Origin: Parabacteroides goldsteinii
GTDB lineage: Bacteria; Bacteroidota; Bacteroidia; Bacteroidales; Tannerellaceae
DNA: 64,000 nucleotides
Direction of reading: 5' to 3'
NCBI RefSeq assembly: GCF_015550595.1
Contig: NZ_JADNBB010000001.1
Location: forward strand, 243,741-307,740
A program made the translations under genes and the position numbers. Positions 1-8,054 of the stretch are shown piece by piece. Every line of letters starts with the position of its first letter. Positions within the stretch are counted from its first letter, which is position 1. The notes below the pieces were generated by a model that searched no databases, had not been told where the DNA came from, and was given only the letters and a program-made list of their open reading frames with translations.

Positions 1-206
1 ACACCGATTTCAGAGAATCCTTTCAGCACTTCCGCTGTATGGTCTGTGGAACCATCGTTTACCACTATAACAGGAAATGAGTAAACCAATACATCCGTGA
101 GGACCTGGCCAAGAGTAATAGCATTGTTGTACGTTGGAATCACAATAGCCAATTGCCCCTCCCGTCGGAAATGATCCGGAAATGTATATGTAGTATCTGT
201 TACCAT
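1..206 (-). CDS. GT2 family glycosyltransferase, N-terminal part only
   Basis: Reading leftward from the ATG at 204-206 gives about 68 codons that run off the window. The visible part has the GT-A signature: a first beta strand ending VIPTYNN and, about 30 residues on, VVNDGSTD, the usual nucleotide-sugar-binding DGS motif of family 2. It starts 10 bases after the stop of the FabZ-like dehydratase, so the two are probably co-transcribed. GT2 glycosyltransferases are regular members of aryl-polyene clusters, so a role in decorating or building the lipid carrier of the pigment is inferred. Acceptor, sugar and full domain content cannot be seen. Confidence 0.85.
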   Translation of the reverse strand, partial: MVTDTTYTFPDHFRREGQLAIVIPTYNNAITLGQVLTDVLVYSFPVIVVNDGSTDHTAEVLKGFSEIG

Positions 207-216
207 TTATTCGTTA

Positions 217-570
217 TTACTCCGCAACAATCGTTGCTTTTAGTTTGAGTACAGTCGTCTCACCTGCACTTGCAATAGCCTGTAGCCTGTTGGTATTGCC
301 TAAAAAGAATGCAAACGTAAGAATACCATGTTCCAACGGGTTCACAACAGAGAGGAATTTACAACTATTTATAGCTTGAAAACGCACCGGAGTATTCAAC
401 ACCATCGATACGCATTCTTTCACTATGCGGAGCATACAAACACCGGGTACCACAGGCATACCCGGGAAATGCCCTTTATAAACATTATGCTCCGGATTCA
501 GCCGAATTACACAAGTATATTCTTCATCTTGTCCCGCAACGGTTTCTACTGTATAAAAGTCAGTCAACAT
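217..570 (-). CDS. FabZ/ApeI-like 3-hydroxyacyl-ACP dehydratase (hot-dog fold)
   Basis: A 117-residue single hot-dog domain protein. It carries the FabA/FabZ-type segment GHFPGMPVVPGV with the candidate catalytic His near residue 34, followed by a long helix. Small stand-alone dehydratases of this kind (ApeI type) work beside a second dehydratase in aryl-polyene type II PKS systems, where they remove water after each ketoreduction so that a conjugated polyene forms. A second, different dehydratase is encoded at 8051-8500 in the same cluster, which fits that scheme. It is separated from the main operon by a secreted-protein gene and has its own -7 box 26 bases upstream. The exact step it serves is inference. 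Confidence 0.8.
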   Translation of the reverse strand: MLTDFYTVETVAGQDEEYTCVIRLNPEHNVYKGHFPGMPVVPGVCMLRIVKECVSMVLNTPVRFQAINSCKFLSVVNPLEHGILTFAFFLGNTNRLQAIASAGETTVLKLKATIVAE

Positions 571-595
571 CCCTTTTACTATGCATTTAGTGGGA

Positions 596-603
596 CAAAG
601 GTA
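596..603 (-). promoter_or_regulatory. Putative Bacteroidales -7 box for the dehydratase-GT2 genes
   Basis: Minus-strand TACCTTTG matches TAnnTTTG and lies 25 bases before the ATG at 570. I see no clear -33 TTTG at the expected distance, so this is a half promoter. The 571-702 gap otherwise contains only short weak hairpins. Confidence 0.45.
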
Positions 604-702
604 GGGAAGTTTTTCTATTATTTTGGTCTGTATCGAATCTTTTTCAGAGTATTAACCCTTCTCTCACAAGAGTTCCTACTCTAAAAACAAGACTAATCTT
701 TA

Positions 703-1305
703 TTATTTCAGCTTTGCTTTTTTAATAAAGAATTTAGCCAGCTCTCTTCCTGCCTTGGCATACGTTTCCTGTACGCGATAGCCTGCAGTAAAATCGGTTC
801 CCCAGAAATTATTTGCGGAAGCATTACGAATCTTTATAGAAGCGACCTGCTCGCCTGTATCGATCTTCTTTACCTTACAGCTCAGGTCTACCGATGCATT
901 CTGCCGCATAACGCCGACATTCCAACCCGGTTCGGTGAAATCCGTGTTAATCTCAATCACATAGATAGCACCTTCCGTTCCGGAGGTGATGCCTTTTTCT
1001 CCCATGTATTTATCGAATAGTTCCAGAAACTTAGGTTCAAAACGTTCCTTACGATCGTTAACCCATGCTTTTCCCCATTCATCGCCCTTACCGGCTTCTT
1101 TCTCATTATAGTCGGTGATTTTCTTGTTGACATATTCACTTTCCGTTAGTTTTCCGACTAACATCTCGTTATACGAGAAAGTGAATTGCAGTACAGGGGC
1201 TTCTTTTACAAAGTCTATTGAACCGGAAGTCAACACGACACTTTGTGAATAAGAAAATGTCAGGATACTAAATAGGACAACTAATGTTATCAATACTTTT
1301 TTCAT
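703..1305 (-). CDS. Secreted protein of unknown function
   Basis: A 200-residue protein starting with a clear signal peptide (MKKVLITLVVLFSILTFSYS, then Q) and no lipobox Cys, so probably soluble periplasmic or secreted. The mature part has a central acidic/lysine-rich helical segment and a C-terminal part rich in beta strands ending in a lysine-rich tail. I recognise no catalytic motif and no named family. It lies between the LolB-like gene and the FabZ-like gene in the same orientation, but with 63- and 132-base gaps and its own -7 box, so it may be transcribed separately from the pigment operon. A role in the pigment pathway is possible only from position. Confidence 0.75.
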   Translation of the reverse strand: MKKVLITLVVLFSILTFSYSQSVVLTSGSIDFVKEAPVLQFTFSYNEMLVGKLTESEYVNKKITDYNEKEAGKGDEWGKAWVNDRKERFEPKFLELFDKYMGEKGITSGTEGAIYVIEINTDFTEPGWNVGVMRQNASVDLSCKVKKIDTGEQVASIKIRNASANNFWGTDFTAGYRVQETYAKAGRELAKFFIKKAKLK

Positions 1306-1334
1306 ACTTTAATAAGTTGTTTGTTACTAATTTC

Positions 1335-1342
1335 AAAAATAT
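1335..1342 (-). promoter_or_regulatory. Putative -7 box upstream of the secreted-protein gene
   Basis: Minus-strand TATTTTTG fits TAnnTTTG and ends 30 bases before the ATG at 1305. No -33 element is evident, and the sequence is AT-rich, so chance occurrence is possible. Confidence 0.35.
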
Positions 1343-1368
1343 ATAGCTTACATAATCTTAGGTAAATC

Positions 1369-2007
1369 CTACTTTAAAGCATCCAAACCGATAGAAAGCC
1401 GTAATCCCGTATGTCTGATACGGAGCATTTCTATCCCGGTAGTGTCGGGTAGGGAACGGAAAGTTGTTTTACGAAGGCCGGCTCCGAGCTTGATCTCTTG
1501 TATGCGGTTTGTTATATCGTCCACACGATAATATCCTTGGAAGCCGGGCAGGAACAATTTATAAACAATATCTGTTTGTGGTTTTGTACAGCTATAAACG
1601 ACTGCTTTATTTTCAGGCTGTACGTTCAAACCGAAGAGGACCGAGAAATCACGATAAAACAGGTCGAGTATCTTCTTTTTATTCAATGGTTCGATACAAT
1701 GATGTACTACTAAACCGCCCCTTCCGATTTCCAAATCGAAAAGGCTCAATCCGAAATGGGTGCTGAAAAGCGTACGGAAGGTTCCCTGATCCGTTTCCTT
1801 GACCAATAACAGTCCGCTGAAATGCTTCCGCATGAAATCGATCGTCATATTGTATTTACACAACCCGGCAGAAGCATCCACCATAGGAAGAAGTTGTTCT
1901 TTTCCTATCAGTAATGTTTCCCCTTTCCGGCAGTCCCGTGTGATGGACGGAACGCACGAACAGCAGATCAGTAAAAGACAAAGACTAACGGATAACAAAC
2001 TTTTCAT
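1369..2007 (-). CDS. LolB/DUF3261-like outer-membrane lipoprotein of the APE operon
   Basis: About 212 residues with a lipoprotein signal peptide (LLLICCSC). The upstream in-frame GTG is less likely than the ATG at 2005-2007. The mature part has alternating beta strands (GLLLV, FRTLFST, GLSLFDLEI) and a basic C-terminus, resembling the half-barrel LolB/DUF3261 type in outline. It overlaps the LolA-like gene by 23 bases. LolA-like plus LolB/DUF3261-like pairs are known in aryl-polyene clusters, where they are thought to carry the finished lipid across the periplasm. Family assignment rests on size, signal and context rather than a diagnostic motif. Confidence 0.6.
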   Translation of the reverse strand: MKSLLSVSLCLLLICCSCVPSITRDCRKGETLLIGKEQLLPMVDASAGLCKYNMTIDFMRKHFSGLLLVKETDQGTFRTLFSTHFGLSLFDLEIGRGGLVVHHCIEPLNKKKILDLFYRDFSVLFGLNVQPENKAVVYSCTKPQTDIVYKLFLPGFQGYYRVDDITNRIQEIKLGAGLRKTTFRSLPDTTGIEMLRIRHTGLRLSIGLDALK

Positions 2008-2620
2008 CACCGGTCAGTGTATTATATTTCTGATTTGTAAAGTGATATTCGGTATAATCTTTTGCATTCTCCGACAGGCGCAGCGTTTGTACAGCCATAT
2101 TTTTCTTATCTATCGAGATAACGATCTCCGAGATATAAGCCTGTACACTTTTAGAAACCGGACGTATCTTAACCACATAAAGAGAAGGCGACTCATAATA
2201 TTCCAACTTATACGCCGATGTCATGCTACTCAAATCGCCAACCATACAGGCAGCCAGCATCCCTTTCATTTCATTCATCATCTGGTTGGAACCCAGGTTG
2301 ACGACATTGCTTTTCCCTTCGGATACGATCTTTAGCTTTTGGCCATTGATAATAATCTGATAATCGACCGGTAAGGTATAATCCATCCGGATCATATTCT
2401 CCTGTTTATAATAGAAACGCCCCTTCGAGAGAACCTTCTCATTAAAAACATCCAGAAACTTCTCCTGTGTAAAATCACTTTCAATAGAAGAGAGCGAAGC
2501 CGCTTCCTTCTTCAGCCGCTCCTGGAACTCAACTGTCGAAACCAATGGTTTCAGATCCTTTTGAGCCGCCATTGGCAGATAAAAGGCCAGAAGCAACAAC
2601 AGGCATATATATTTATTCAT
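1985..2620 (-). CDS. LolA-like periplasmic lipoprotein/lipid carrier
   Basis: About 211 residues with a cleavable signal peptide ending AAQ and no lipobox, hence periplasmic. The mature part reads as LolA: a helix with SSIESDFTQEK, the strand pair KGRFYYKQ and MIRMDYTLP, then YQIIINGQKLKIV and SNVVNLGSNQMMN. The start is taken at 2620 (MNKY) or 2626 (MIMNKY); the longer in-frame extension lies inside the deacetylase gene and has no signal-peptide character. It overlaps the deacetylase stop by 8 bases. LolA paralogues in aryl-polyene clusters are inferred to move the lipid-linked pigment to the outer membrane; a housekeeping LolA should exist elsewhere in the genome. Confidence 0.8.
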   Translation of the reverse strand: MNKYICLLLLLAFYLPMAAQKDLKPLVSTVEFQERLKKEAASLSSIESDFTQEKFLDVFNEKVLSKGRFYYKQENMIRMDYTLPVDYQIIINGQKLKIVSEGKSNVVNLGSNQMMNEMKGMLAACMVGDLSSMTSAYKLEYYESPSLYVVKIRPVSKSVQAYISEIVISIDKKNMAVQTLRLSENAKDYTEYHFTNQKYNTLTGDEKFVIR

Positions 2621-3326
2621 TATCATACTCTTTTTCAAACGGACGAGGTAAATAAAACATTGTATCGAGAGGAATGACCTCATAATCGATTGTCTTTAAA
2701 TATTCCAGTAAACGAGCCACCAGAGAGGCACAGCCGGGCAGGCGATCATGCAACAAGATAACGGCCCCCGGTTCGATCTGCCTGATGATACGGCGAAACA
2801 CCCTATCTTCAGACTCTCTCCGCGTATCAAAAGAACGAATGCTCCATCCGATTATTGTATATCCCAGTTCATCCGTCACGCGGGCGATAGTAGGATTCGT
2901 TACCCCAAAAGGAGGACGGAAAGCTGATAACGGGTCTGCATACGTGTACAAGGCATCTTCACCTTTCAAGATTTCATCATACATCTTCTTGAATGAAAGA
3001 AACGGGAACGTCCAGGAGTGTTTGTGAGTATGGTTTCCGATATAATACCCTTCCTTTACCATACGCTTGAAGAGTTCCTGGTTTTCCAATACTTTTTCCC
3101 CTACACAAAAAAAGGCGGCCGGTGCCTGATACTTCTTCAGAACATCCAACACCTGCGGCGTATGTTTCGGGTCAGGGCCGTCGTCGAAGGTGAGGCAAAC
3201 CACACGTTTATCGGTTTCTCCCTTGCACAAGGCTTTCACATATACTCCCGAACGAATGCTGTAAGAGGCATAAAACAGATAACCTCCGACACAAACCAAT
3301 ACGACTATCAATAGCAGCCATCCCAT
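2613..3326 (-). CDS. Membrane-anchored polysaccharide deacetylase (NodB/CE4 family)
   Basis: 237 residues: an N-terminal transmembrane anchor (about 3-22) followed by a full NodB domain. The visible CE4 motifs are TFDDGPD (about 46-52, catalytic base and metal Asp), HTHKH (99-103, metal His pair), RPPFG, and LLHD near the end. CE4 enzymes remove N- or O-acetyl groups from sugars or peptidoglycan with a divalent metal. It is 3 bases from the CLF-like gene and overlaps the LolA-like gene, so it is part of the pigment operon. A deacetylase is an uncommon member of such clusters. It may act on a sugar of the lipid head group or on the envelope; the substrate is unknown. Confidence 0.85.
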   Translation of the reverse strand: MGWLLLIVVLVCVGGYLFYASYSIRSGVYVKALCKGETDKRVVCLTFDDGPDPKHTPQVLDVLKKYQAPAAFFCVGEKVLENQELFKRMVKEGYYIGNHTHKHSWTFPFLSFKKMYDEILKGEDALYTYADPLSAFRPPFGVTNPTIARVTDELGYTIIGWSIRSFDTRRESEDRVFRRIIRQIEPGAVILLHDRLPGCASLVARLLEYLKTIDYEVIPLDTMFYLPRPFEKEYDNE

Positions 3327-3329
3327 ATA

Positions 3330-4190
3330 TTACCCTTTCTTTATTAATAAAAACGAATGATTGTCCAGGAAGGAATTATACAACAAAACGGAGCCGGGAG
3401 AACCGGCCTCCTGCATCCGGGTACAGGCATACCACAGAGCAAACGACATGGCTGTCGGGAACTCTCCGCAGTAACGTTTATACTCATCCGGCAAGACCAC
3501 AGAGGCATCCGTAGCCCCATTCCGAAGTAGAAAAGCTTCCATACGCTTACCGATCTCTTCCTGCGTGAAAGAGCCGCTGAACAACTCTATATCCCGAAGC
3601 TCCGCCATACATTCCGACGATGGATTTCCCGACAACAGAAAGAAAGCCGCCCCTTCGCCCGGCTTTGCCTTCTTCCAAAAACCCAGACGGCCGAGAATGG
3701 CCTCCAAGGCCGGTGTCATTTCATCGACAGCTCCGACCAGAACAGACGAAGCTTCCCCTTCCTGCAAAAGTAAAGCCGCATCCAACAAAGCACTTTCCAA
3801 AGAAAAGGCACGATGTACGTAAGTCGTATTATAGCTATGATTACCGGTAAGCAGAGCGATCTGTGCCCCGATCGTATTAAAGGTAGACTGGATAAATGCC
3901 GTGGGAGTAAGCAGTTCCTCGTTATGCTCCAATATCGTATTCATAAACTTCTCCGTATCGGCCAGGCATCCCAGCCCTGTGGCGGTCAGGATCGCATCCA
4001 CAGGAACAGCCGTTTCCCCGATACACTGCAATCCGGTAGCCACCCCCATACGAACCATACGACTCATACGGCGGCGAAGGGTTGCATTGGGGATCAGGAG
4101 CTTGTAGTCAGGTTCCCTGAGCCGGCAACCGTCGGTCGTCCGCTCAAAAGAGGCTGCTGTTTTTTCTATATAAACCGGCTTTGTAAACAT
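3330..4190 (-). CDS. Ketosynthase-like chain-length-factor protein lacking the catalytic Cys
   Basis: 286 residues resembling the N-terminal half of a beta-ketoacyl synthase. It has the TPTAFIQSTFNTIGAQIALL block, which is the usual core around the dimer interface. However, the segment where an active ketosynthase carries its Cys reads YVHRAFSLESALLDA, with no Cys. This is the pattern of chain-length factors (ApeC type, Ketoacyl-synt_2), which pair with an active KS and set the number of extensions. It ends 3 bases before the deacetylase start and begins 3 bases after an active KS (4194-5393). Which KS it pairs with is inference: either the adjacent one or the fusion at 5683-7638. Confidence 0.75.
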   Translation of the reverse strand: MFTKPVYIEKTAASFERTTDGCRLREPDYKLLIPNATLRRRMSRMVRMGVATGLQCIGETAVPVDAILTATGLGCLADTEKFMNTILEHNEELLTPTAFIQSTFNTIGAQIALLTGNHSYNTTYVHRAFSLESALLDAALLLQEGEASSVLVGAVDEMTPALEAILGRLGFWKKAKPGEGAAFFLLSGNPSSECMAELRDIELFSGSFTQEEIGKRMEAFLLRNGATDASVVLPDEYKRYCGEFPTAMSFALWYACTRMQEAGSPGSVLLYNSFLDNHSFLLIKKG

Positions 4191-4193
4191 AGT

Positions 4194-5393
4194 CTATCGA
4201 TCGAATTGCTGGAAAAGCAGGGAAGCATTGTTCCCTCCGAAACCAAAGGAGTTAGATAATACAGAGCGAAGAGTCAATCCTTCCCGATAACGGGTAACAG
4301 GAATCAATCCTGTTTCCTCTACCGGAGCGGAGAAATTCAGGTTCGGATAGAGAATACCGTGTTTCAGGGAAAGCACACTGAATACAGCTTCAATCCCACC
4401 GGCAGCGCCCAACGTATGGCCGGTAAAGGCTTTCGTAGAACTGAACGGCGGTATCCGGCCTTCGAAAAGGCGGAGAATAGCCCGGCTTTCAGAAGCATCA
4501 TTATTCAGGGTCCCTGTTCCGTGGGCATTGATATAGTCTACCTCCTCCGGTCGCACCCCCGCTTTATCCAGGGCACCTTTCATGGCAAGGAAAGCACCGG
4601 TGCCTTCATCGGAAGAAGCCGTCTGGTGAAAAGCATCGTTGGCATTCGCATAGCCGGACAACAGGCAATAGGGAGGATTGGCAAGAGTTGCTTCCGATTG
4701 AAGCACCAGGTAACCGGCACCTTCCCCCAGATTCAACCCGGCACGCGAGCTGTCGAAAGGGCGGCAAGGTTCCTTGTCCAGGATCATCAGGGAGGCAAAG
4801 CCATTTAAGGTGAACTTACACAAGGCATCCGTCCCGCCGGCAATCACCACATCGAGCATTCCCTGCCGGATCATCCGGGCTCCGAGCATAATTGCGTTGG
4901 CGGCAGACGAACAGGCCGTACTGACCGTTGTCCGGAACCCGGTAATTCCCAGGAAAGAGGCGATCCGTTCCGTACTGTCGCCGGCATCGTGCGAGGCGAC
5001 ATATCTTAACCGTCCATGTGTCGGATTGGCGCGAAAGGAAGGATAAAAAGACTCCGTCAGATCCATTCCCCCGGTAGAGGTGGAAGAGATCAGGCCGATA
5101 CGTAATGAGTTATGCGGATCGGACAAGTCCAGCCCGGAGTCGGCCAAAGCCTCGAAGGCCGCCGTCATCCCCAGTAAAGCGGTACGCGATAATTCGGCGG
5201 ATGCCGGAATACCGAGTGCCTGCTTCAATTCCTCATTCGTCCGCTTTACTTCGGATACAGGTTCTTTATGCGAGGTAGGAAAGAGTGTAACAGGTCCCAG
5301 CCCATTCCGCCCGTCGCGGAAAGCACAAAGATGTTCCTCCACATTCATGCCGATACCCGACACGCAACCGATACCTGTGACGCCTATTCTCAT
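4194..5393 (-). CDS. Beta-ketoacyl-ACP synthase (FabF/ApeR-like)
   Basis: 399 residues, full FabF-like length. The catalytic triad is complete: Cys161 in STACSSAANA, His291 in NAHGTGT and His326 in FTGHTLGAAGG, plus the C-terminal SNSFGFGGNN. It therefore should catalyse decarboxylative Claisen condensation of malonyl-ACP onto an acyl chain. Its ATG overlaps the preceding ACP stop (ATGA), typical of translational coupling with ACP 2, and it is followed after 3 bases by the Cys-less CLF-like gene, the classical KS-CLF order. It most likely builds the polyene backbone with these partners. Confidence 0.9.
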   Translation of the reverse strand: MRIGVTGIGCVSGIGMNVEEHLCAFRDGRNGLGPVTLFPTSHKEPVSEVKRTNEELKQALGIPASAELSRTALLGMTAAFEALADSGLDLSDPHNSLRIGLISSTSTGGMDLTESFYPSFRANPTHGRLRYVASHDAGDSTERIASFLGITGFRTTVSTACSSAANAIMLGARMIRQGMLDVVIAGGTDALCKFTLNGFASLMILDKEPCRPFDSSRAGLNLGEGAGYLVLQSEATLANPPYCLLSGYANANDAFHQTASSDEGTGAFLAMKGALDKAGVRPEEVDYINAHGTGTLNNDASESRAILRLFEGRIPPFSSTKAFTGHTLGAAGGIEAVFSVLSLKHGILYPNLNFSAPVEETGLIPVTRYREGLTLRSVLSNSFGFGGNNASLLFQQFDR

Positions 5394-5650
5394 TTCGTGC
5401 GGTTGGCAGTGATATAGTCAGCCAACGTTTTTACAGAGTAGAAGATAGATTTCCCCTCCCCCGGATTCGCTATACGAATACCATAGTTACGTTCGAGTAT
5501 CAGCATGATTTCGAGGGCATCGATCGAGTCGAGCCCCAATCCTTCATCCCCGAAAAGAGGCGCTTCGTTTTCGATCTCCGCCGGGGTTATGTCTTCCAGG
5601 TTCAGCGATTCGATCAGCGATTCTTTCAATTCCTGCATTAATTGTTCCAT
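5390..5650 (-). CDS. Acyl carrier protein 2
   Basis: An 86-residue acidic helical protein with the phosphopantetheine attachment motif LGLDSIDALE (Ser42). It tethers the growing chain as a thioester. Its stop overlaps the KS start at 5393, and it sits 32 bases after the KS fusion gene, so it is probably the carrier dedicated to these synthases. A second, different ACP is encoded at 10495-10740. Two ACPs per cluster is usual for aryl-polyene systems. A phosphopantetheinyl transferase is not in the window. Confidence 0.9.
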   Translation of the reverse strand: MEQLMQELKESLIESLNLEDITPAEIENEAPLFGDEGLGLDSIDALEIMLILERNYGIRIANPGEGKSIFYSVKTLADYITANRTK

Positions 5651-5682
5651 ATTGTCTGTTCTATATTATTATTCGTTTGAAA

Positions 5683-7638
5683 TTATTTTTGTTCCAGCCA
5701 GTCGAAACGGGCTTCATACGTTTCGCCCAGCAGTTCGCACCAACCGGTCAGGCAGGCGCGCAGCCGCCTCTTTTGCATCACCAGCCGGGCATATTCCCTG
5801 ATAAAGGACTCCGGGTAGCGGTCGTTGATAAAGAAGGTATTCTCCCCCTGTATCTTATACCGGATGCAAAGTTCGCCCATCACCACATTCGGCAAGGTGT
5901 AGACAAACACGGCCGGGCTGGCTTCCCGATCGCCCATCGTGTCGATAAAACGCTGATGCTTCCGGTCCGTATCCAGCGAAGACGAGGCGTTCCCCAACAC
6001 GATCCCGACTTCTCCCGGAGCATAACCGGTAGTTCCCCCGTTCTTTGCGAAAAGAGAGGCTGCCGCTATATATCCGAGTTTACAAAGATCGTCCATCTTA
6101 TAAAACTTACGGTCATCCAGCGATAAAAAGGTATAGGCTGCGCGGATAAATGTTGCAAAAGGGAGGGACGGGTCGGCAGCGAAAAGGATTTCTCCGTCGA
6201 GAAGTATCTTTCCGTGAGCGATCGACACCTGCCGGCAGGAAAAAGAAGCCGTCCGGCGGGCGGAAAGGTTCTTTTCTACGCTGGGAAGCTCGCCGGCGGG
6301 CGGAAAGGTCATTTGACCATCGGGACAAGCTTTCCCACGGGCGGAAAGGTCCTTTTCTTCACAGGGAAGCTTTCCGAAGGAGGGAAAAGTTTCTTTTTCT
6401 TCGGGAGAAGCTTTCCGACCGACGGCGAGCTTGTTTTCTTCACAGCCGAGCTTTCCGCCCGGCGGAAAGGCCAAAACGATAGCAGCATTACAGCCGCCGA
6501 AGCCGGAAGCGGTCTTGACACAATGTTGCATCCCGATCGTCCGGTGCGCAGCACTTACCGACAAAGGAAAAGGAACACCGCAGGTTTCAAACCCCAACGT
6601 CGCGAATACTTCTCCGCTGCGAAGCTGCTCCATACAGGCGATCGTTTCGATGATGCCGGAAGCCCCGAGCGTATGTCCCCAGTACGGCTTCAGACTGTTG
6701 AGCGGCAGATGATCCAACCCGGCCAAATGAAGCGCTTTCGACTCCATCTCGTCATTATACAAGGTAGCCGTCCCGTGCGCATTGACGAACGAAATGGCAT
6801 CCGGCCCTAAACCGGCCTCATCCATTGCCTGGCTGATCGCATAATACAAACCATCACCGGTACGCGAAGGCCCCGAGATATGATTGGCATCATTCGTTAT
6901 CGCCCCTCCACGGATAATCACGGGGCGATATTCTTTCACCCGGTGCGGGTCGGAGGTTATGAGCAGAGAACCGCAGGCTTCCCCTAGCGACAGGCCGTCG
7001 CGTATTTCGTCGTAGGGCCTGCATATCTCCGGGCTGACTGATTTAAAAGATTGAAAGCCGGTGACAACGAAGCGGGTCAACAGATCCCCCCCTGCCACCA
7101 GTATATGTTTATAGGCGCCTGCCTCTATCAGCCGCGAAGCGACTACCAGTGCCGAAACACCGGAAATGCAGGCATTGGAAATGACAATCGGTTCGTGTGT
7201 GAAATGGAAATAAGCGGCTACCCGTTCGGCCATGCCGTAAAGCGAAGGATCGGGACTATCCGTCGGCAGCCCGGTATCCGGGGCGAAGGCCAAAGCGTCG
7301 ATATTGCCTTTTGTAGTCGACAGGATAAGTCCGCACGCAGGCTCGGAAGGATCGATACCGCTTTGACGGATCGTGTCCGACAAAGAGAGGATGAATAATT
7401 GCTCCATCCGGGTGTACCCGTCCAGCTTCTGCGCCGAAGCGGCTTCTTTTAAACGGGTATCGTCAATACATGCAGCCAGGAAAGGAGTGTCGAAAAGAGC
7501 AGTGTTTTCTACCCGTTTGATACCCGAGTGGTACCCGCGGATATGGGAGAAATTCTCTTCCCTGCCGAAGCCCAGCGAACTGATGATGGAGCCGGCCGTT
7601 ATATAGCTGTTTACCGGATCTTCCATTTCTCTTTCCAC
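5683..7638 (-). CDS. Ketosynthase fused through a repetitive linker to a degenerate KS-like domain
   Basis: 651 residues. Residues 1-390 are a complete ketosynthase: Cys157 in ISNACISG, His288 in NAHGTAT, His322 in YWGHTLGASG and the ending TASGFGGCNA. Residues about 391-468 are a low-complexity linker made of nearly three 27-residue repeats (FPP..GKL..EE..LS..). Residues about 470-651 again look thiolase-like: GIVLGNASSS and FVYTLPNVVMGELCIRYKIQGEN match the KS core, but no Cys follows and the domain is half length. A KS with its own inactive KS-like partner suggests a built-in chain-length factor, though this is inference. The start is M1 or M5; both overlap the thioesterase gene. Confidence 0.85.
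   Translation of the reverse strand: MEREMEDPVNSYITAGSIISSLGFGREENFSHIRGYHSGIKRVENTALFDTPFLAACIDDTRLKEAASAQKLDGYTRMEQLFILSLSDTIRQSGIDPSEPACGLILSTTKGNIDALAFAPDTGLPTDSPDPSLYGMAERVAAYFHFTHEPIVISNACISGVSALVVASRLIEAGAYKHILVAGGDLLTRFVVTGFQSFKSVSPEICRPYDEIRDGLSLGEACGSLLITSDPHRVKEYRPVIIRGGAITNDANHISGPSRTGDGLYYAISQAMDEAGLGPDAISFVNAHGTATLYNDEMESKALHLAGLDHLPLNSLKPYWGHTLGASGIIETIACMEQLRSGEVFATLGFETCGVPFPLSVSAAHRTIGMQHCVKTASGFGGCNAAIVLAFPPGGKLGCEENKLAVGRKASPEEKETFPSFGKLPCEEKDLSARGKACPDGQMTFPPAGELPSVEKNLSARRTASFSCRQVSIAHGKILLDGEILFAADPSLPFATFIRAAYTFLSLDDRKFYKMDDLCKLGYIAAASLFAKNGGTTGYAPGEVGIVLGNASSSLDTDRKHQRFIDTMGDREASPAVFVYTLPNVVMGELCIRYKIQGENTFFINDRYPESFIREYARLVMQKRRLRACLTGWCELLGETYEARFDWLEQK
6235..6468 (-). 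repeat. 27-codon tandem repeat encoding the KS fusion linker
   Basis: Three in-frame copies (the last incomplete) of an 81-base unit. At DNA level each unit splits into two similar halves of 40 and 41 bases, with the block GCGGAAAGG (plus strand) or a variant recurring at about 6260, 6300, 6341, 6381, 6422 and 6462. The halves are read in different frames, so the protein period is two DNA periods. Several copies carry CTTTCCG facing CGGAAAG, which can form small GC-rich hairpins. Confidence 0.8.
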
Positions 7639-8054
7639 TTTTTATAGAAGTCCGGATTATTCAGTTCCAGTAATCCTGTCGCTTTGTTTACGAAGACCTG
7701 GATGCTGGAACCCGTAGCCACCACAGTCTCGTCGCTTTCCCGAAAGATCACGTATTCAAAAAGTATCTTAGCCGCATCCGTCCGGATATAGCGCGTTTCC
7801 ACAATCGCAGACTCGCCGTACTTGAGGAATTGCTTGTATTGTACGTCCAGTTCGACGATCGGCACTACATAACCGGCATCCCGTATATCCGTATAACCGA
7901 TACCGTACTGTCGCCCGAAAGCCTCCCGTCCGTCTTCCATATAACGGACGTACTCCCCGTGCCAGACAACCTCCATCGAGTCTACTTCGCTGAATCTGAC
8001 CCGCAAGGTCGTGCGGTTGGTAAGGGCTGCCTCTTGTAGTTTTCTCCGTTTCAT
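7611..8054 (-). CDS. Acyl-CoA/ACP thioesterase, 4HBT hot-dog family
   Basis: 147 residues with the YbgC/FadM-type hot-dog signature FSEVDSMEVVWHGEYVRYMEDGREAFG, in which the Asp and the WHGEY stretch form the active site. Such enzymes hydrolyse aromatic or fatty acyl thioesters. Its ATG overlaps the stop of the dehydratase upstream (ATGA at 8051-8054), and its end overlaps the start of the KS fusion. A thioesterase (ApeK type) is a standard aryl-polyene gene, probably releasing or proofreading chains. The leader MKRRKLQEAALTNRTTLRVRF carries no signal peptide, so it is cytosolic. Confidence 0.85.
   Translation of the reverse strand: MKRRKLQEAALTNRTTLRVRFSEVDSMEVVWHGEYVRYMEDGREAFGRQYGIGYTDIRDAGYVVPIVELDVQYKQFLKYGESAIVETRYIRTDAAKILFEYVIFRESDETVVATGSSIQVFVNKATGLLELNNPDFYKKWKEKWKIR

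Noticed and set aside
2621-2683. Longer LolA-like N-terminus
   Set aside because: It lies wholly within the deacetylase gene, has no signal-peptide character, and MNKY at 2620 gives a standard signal.
6150-6810. Long open frames on the plus strand opposite the KS fusion
   Set aside because: They are made by the GC-rich repeat and mirror the linker. Products are Arg/Lys/Gly-rich without domains, and the minus-strand KS has all catalytic motifs.
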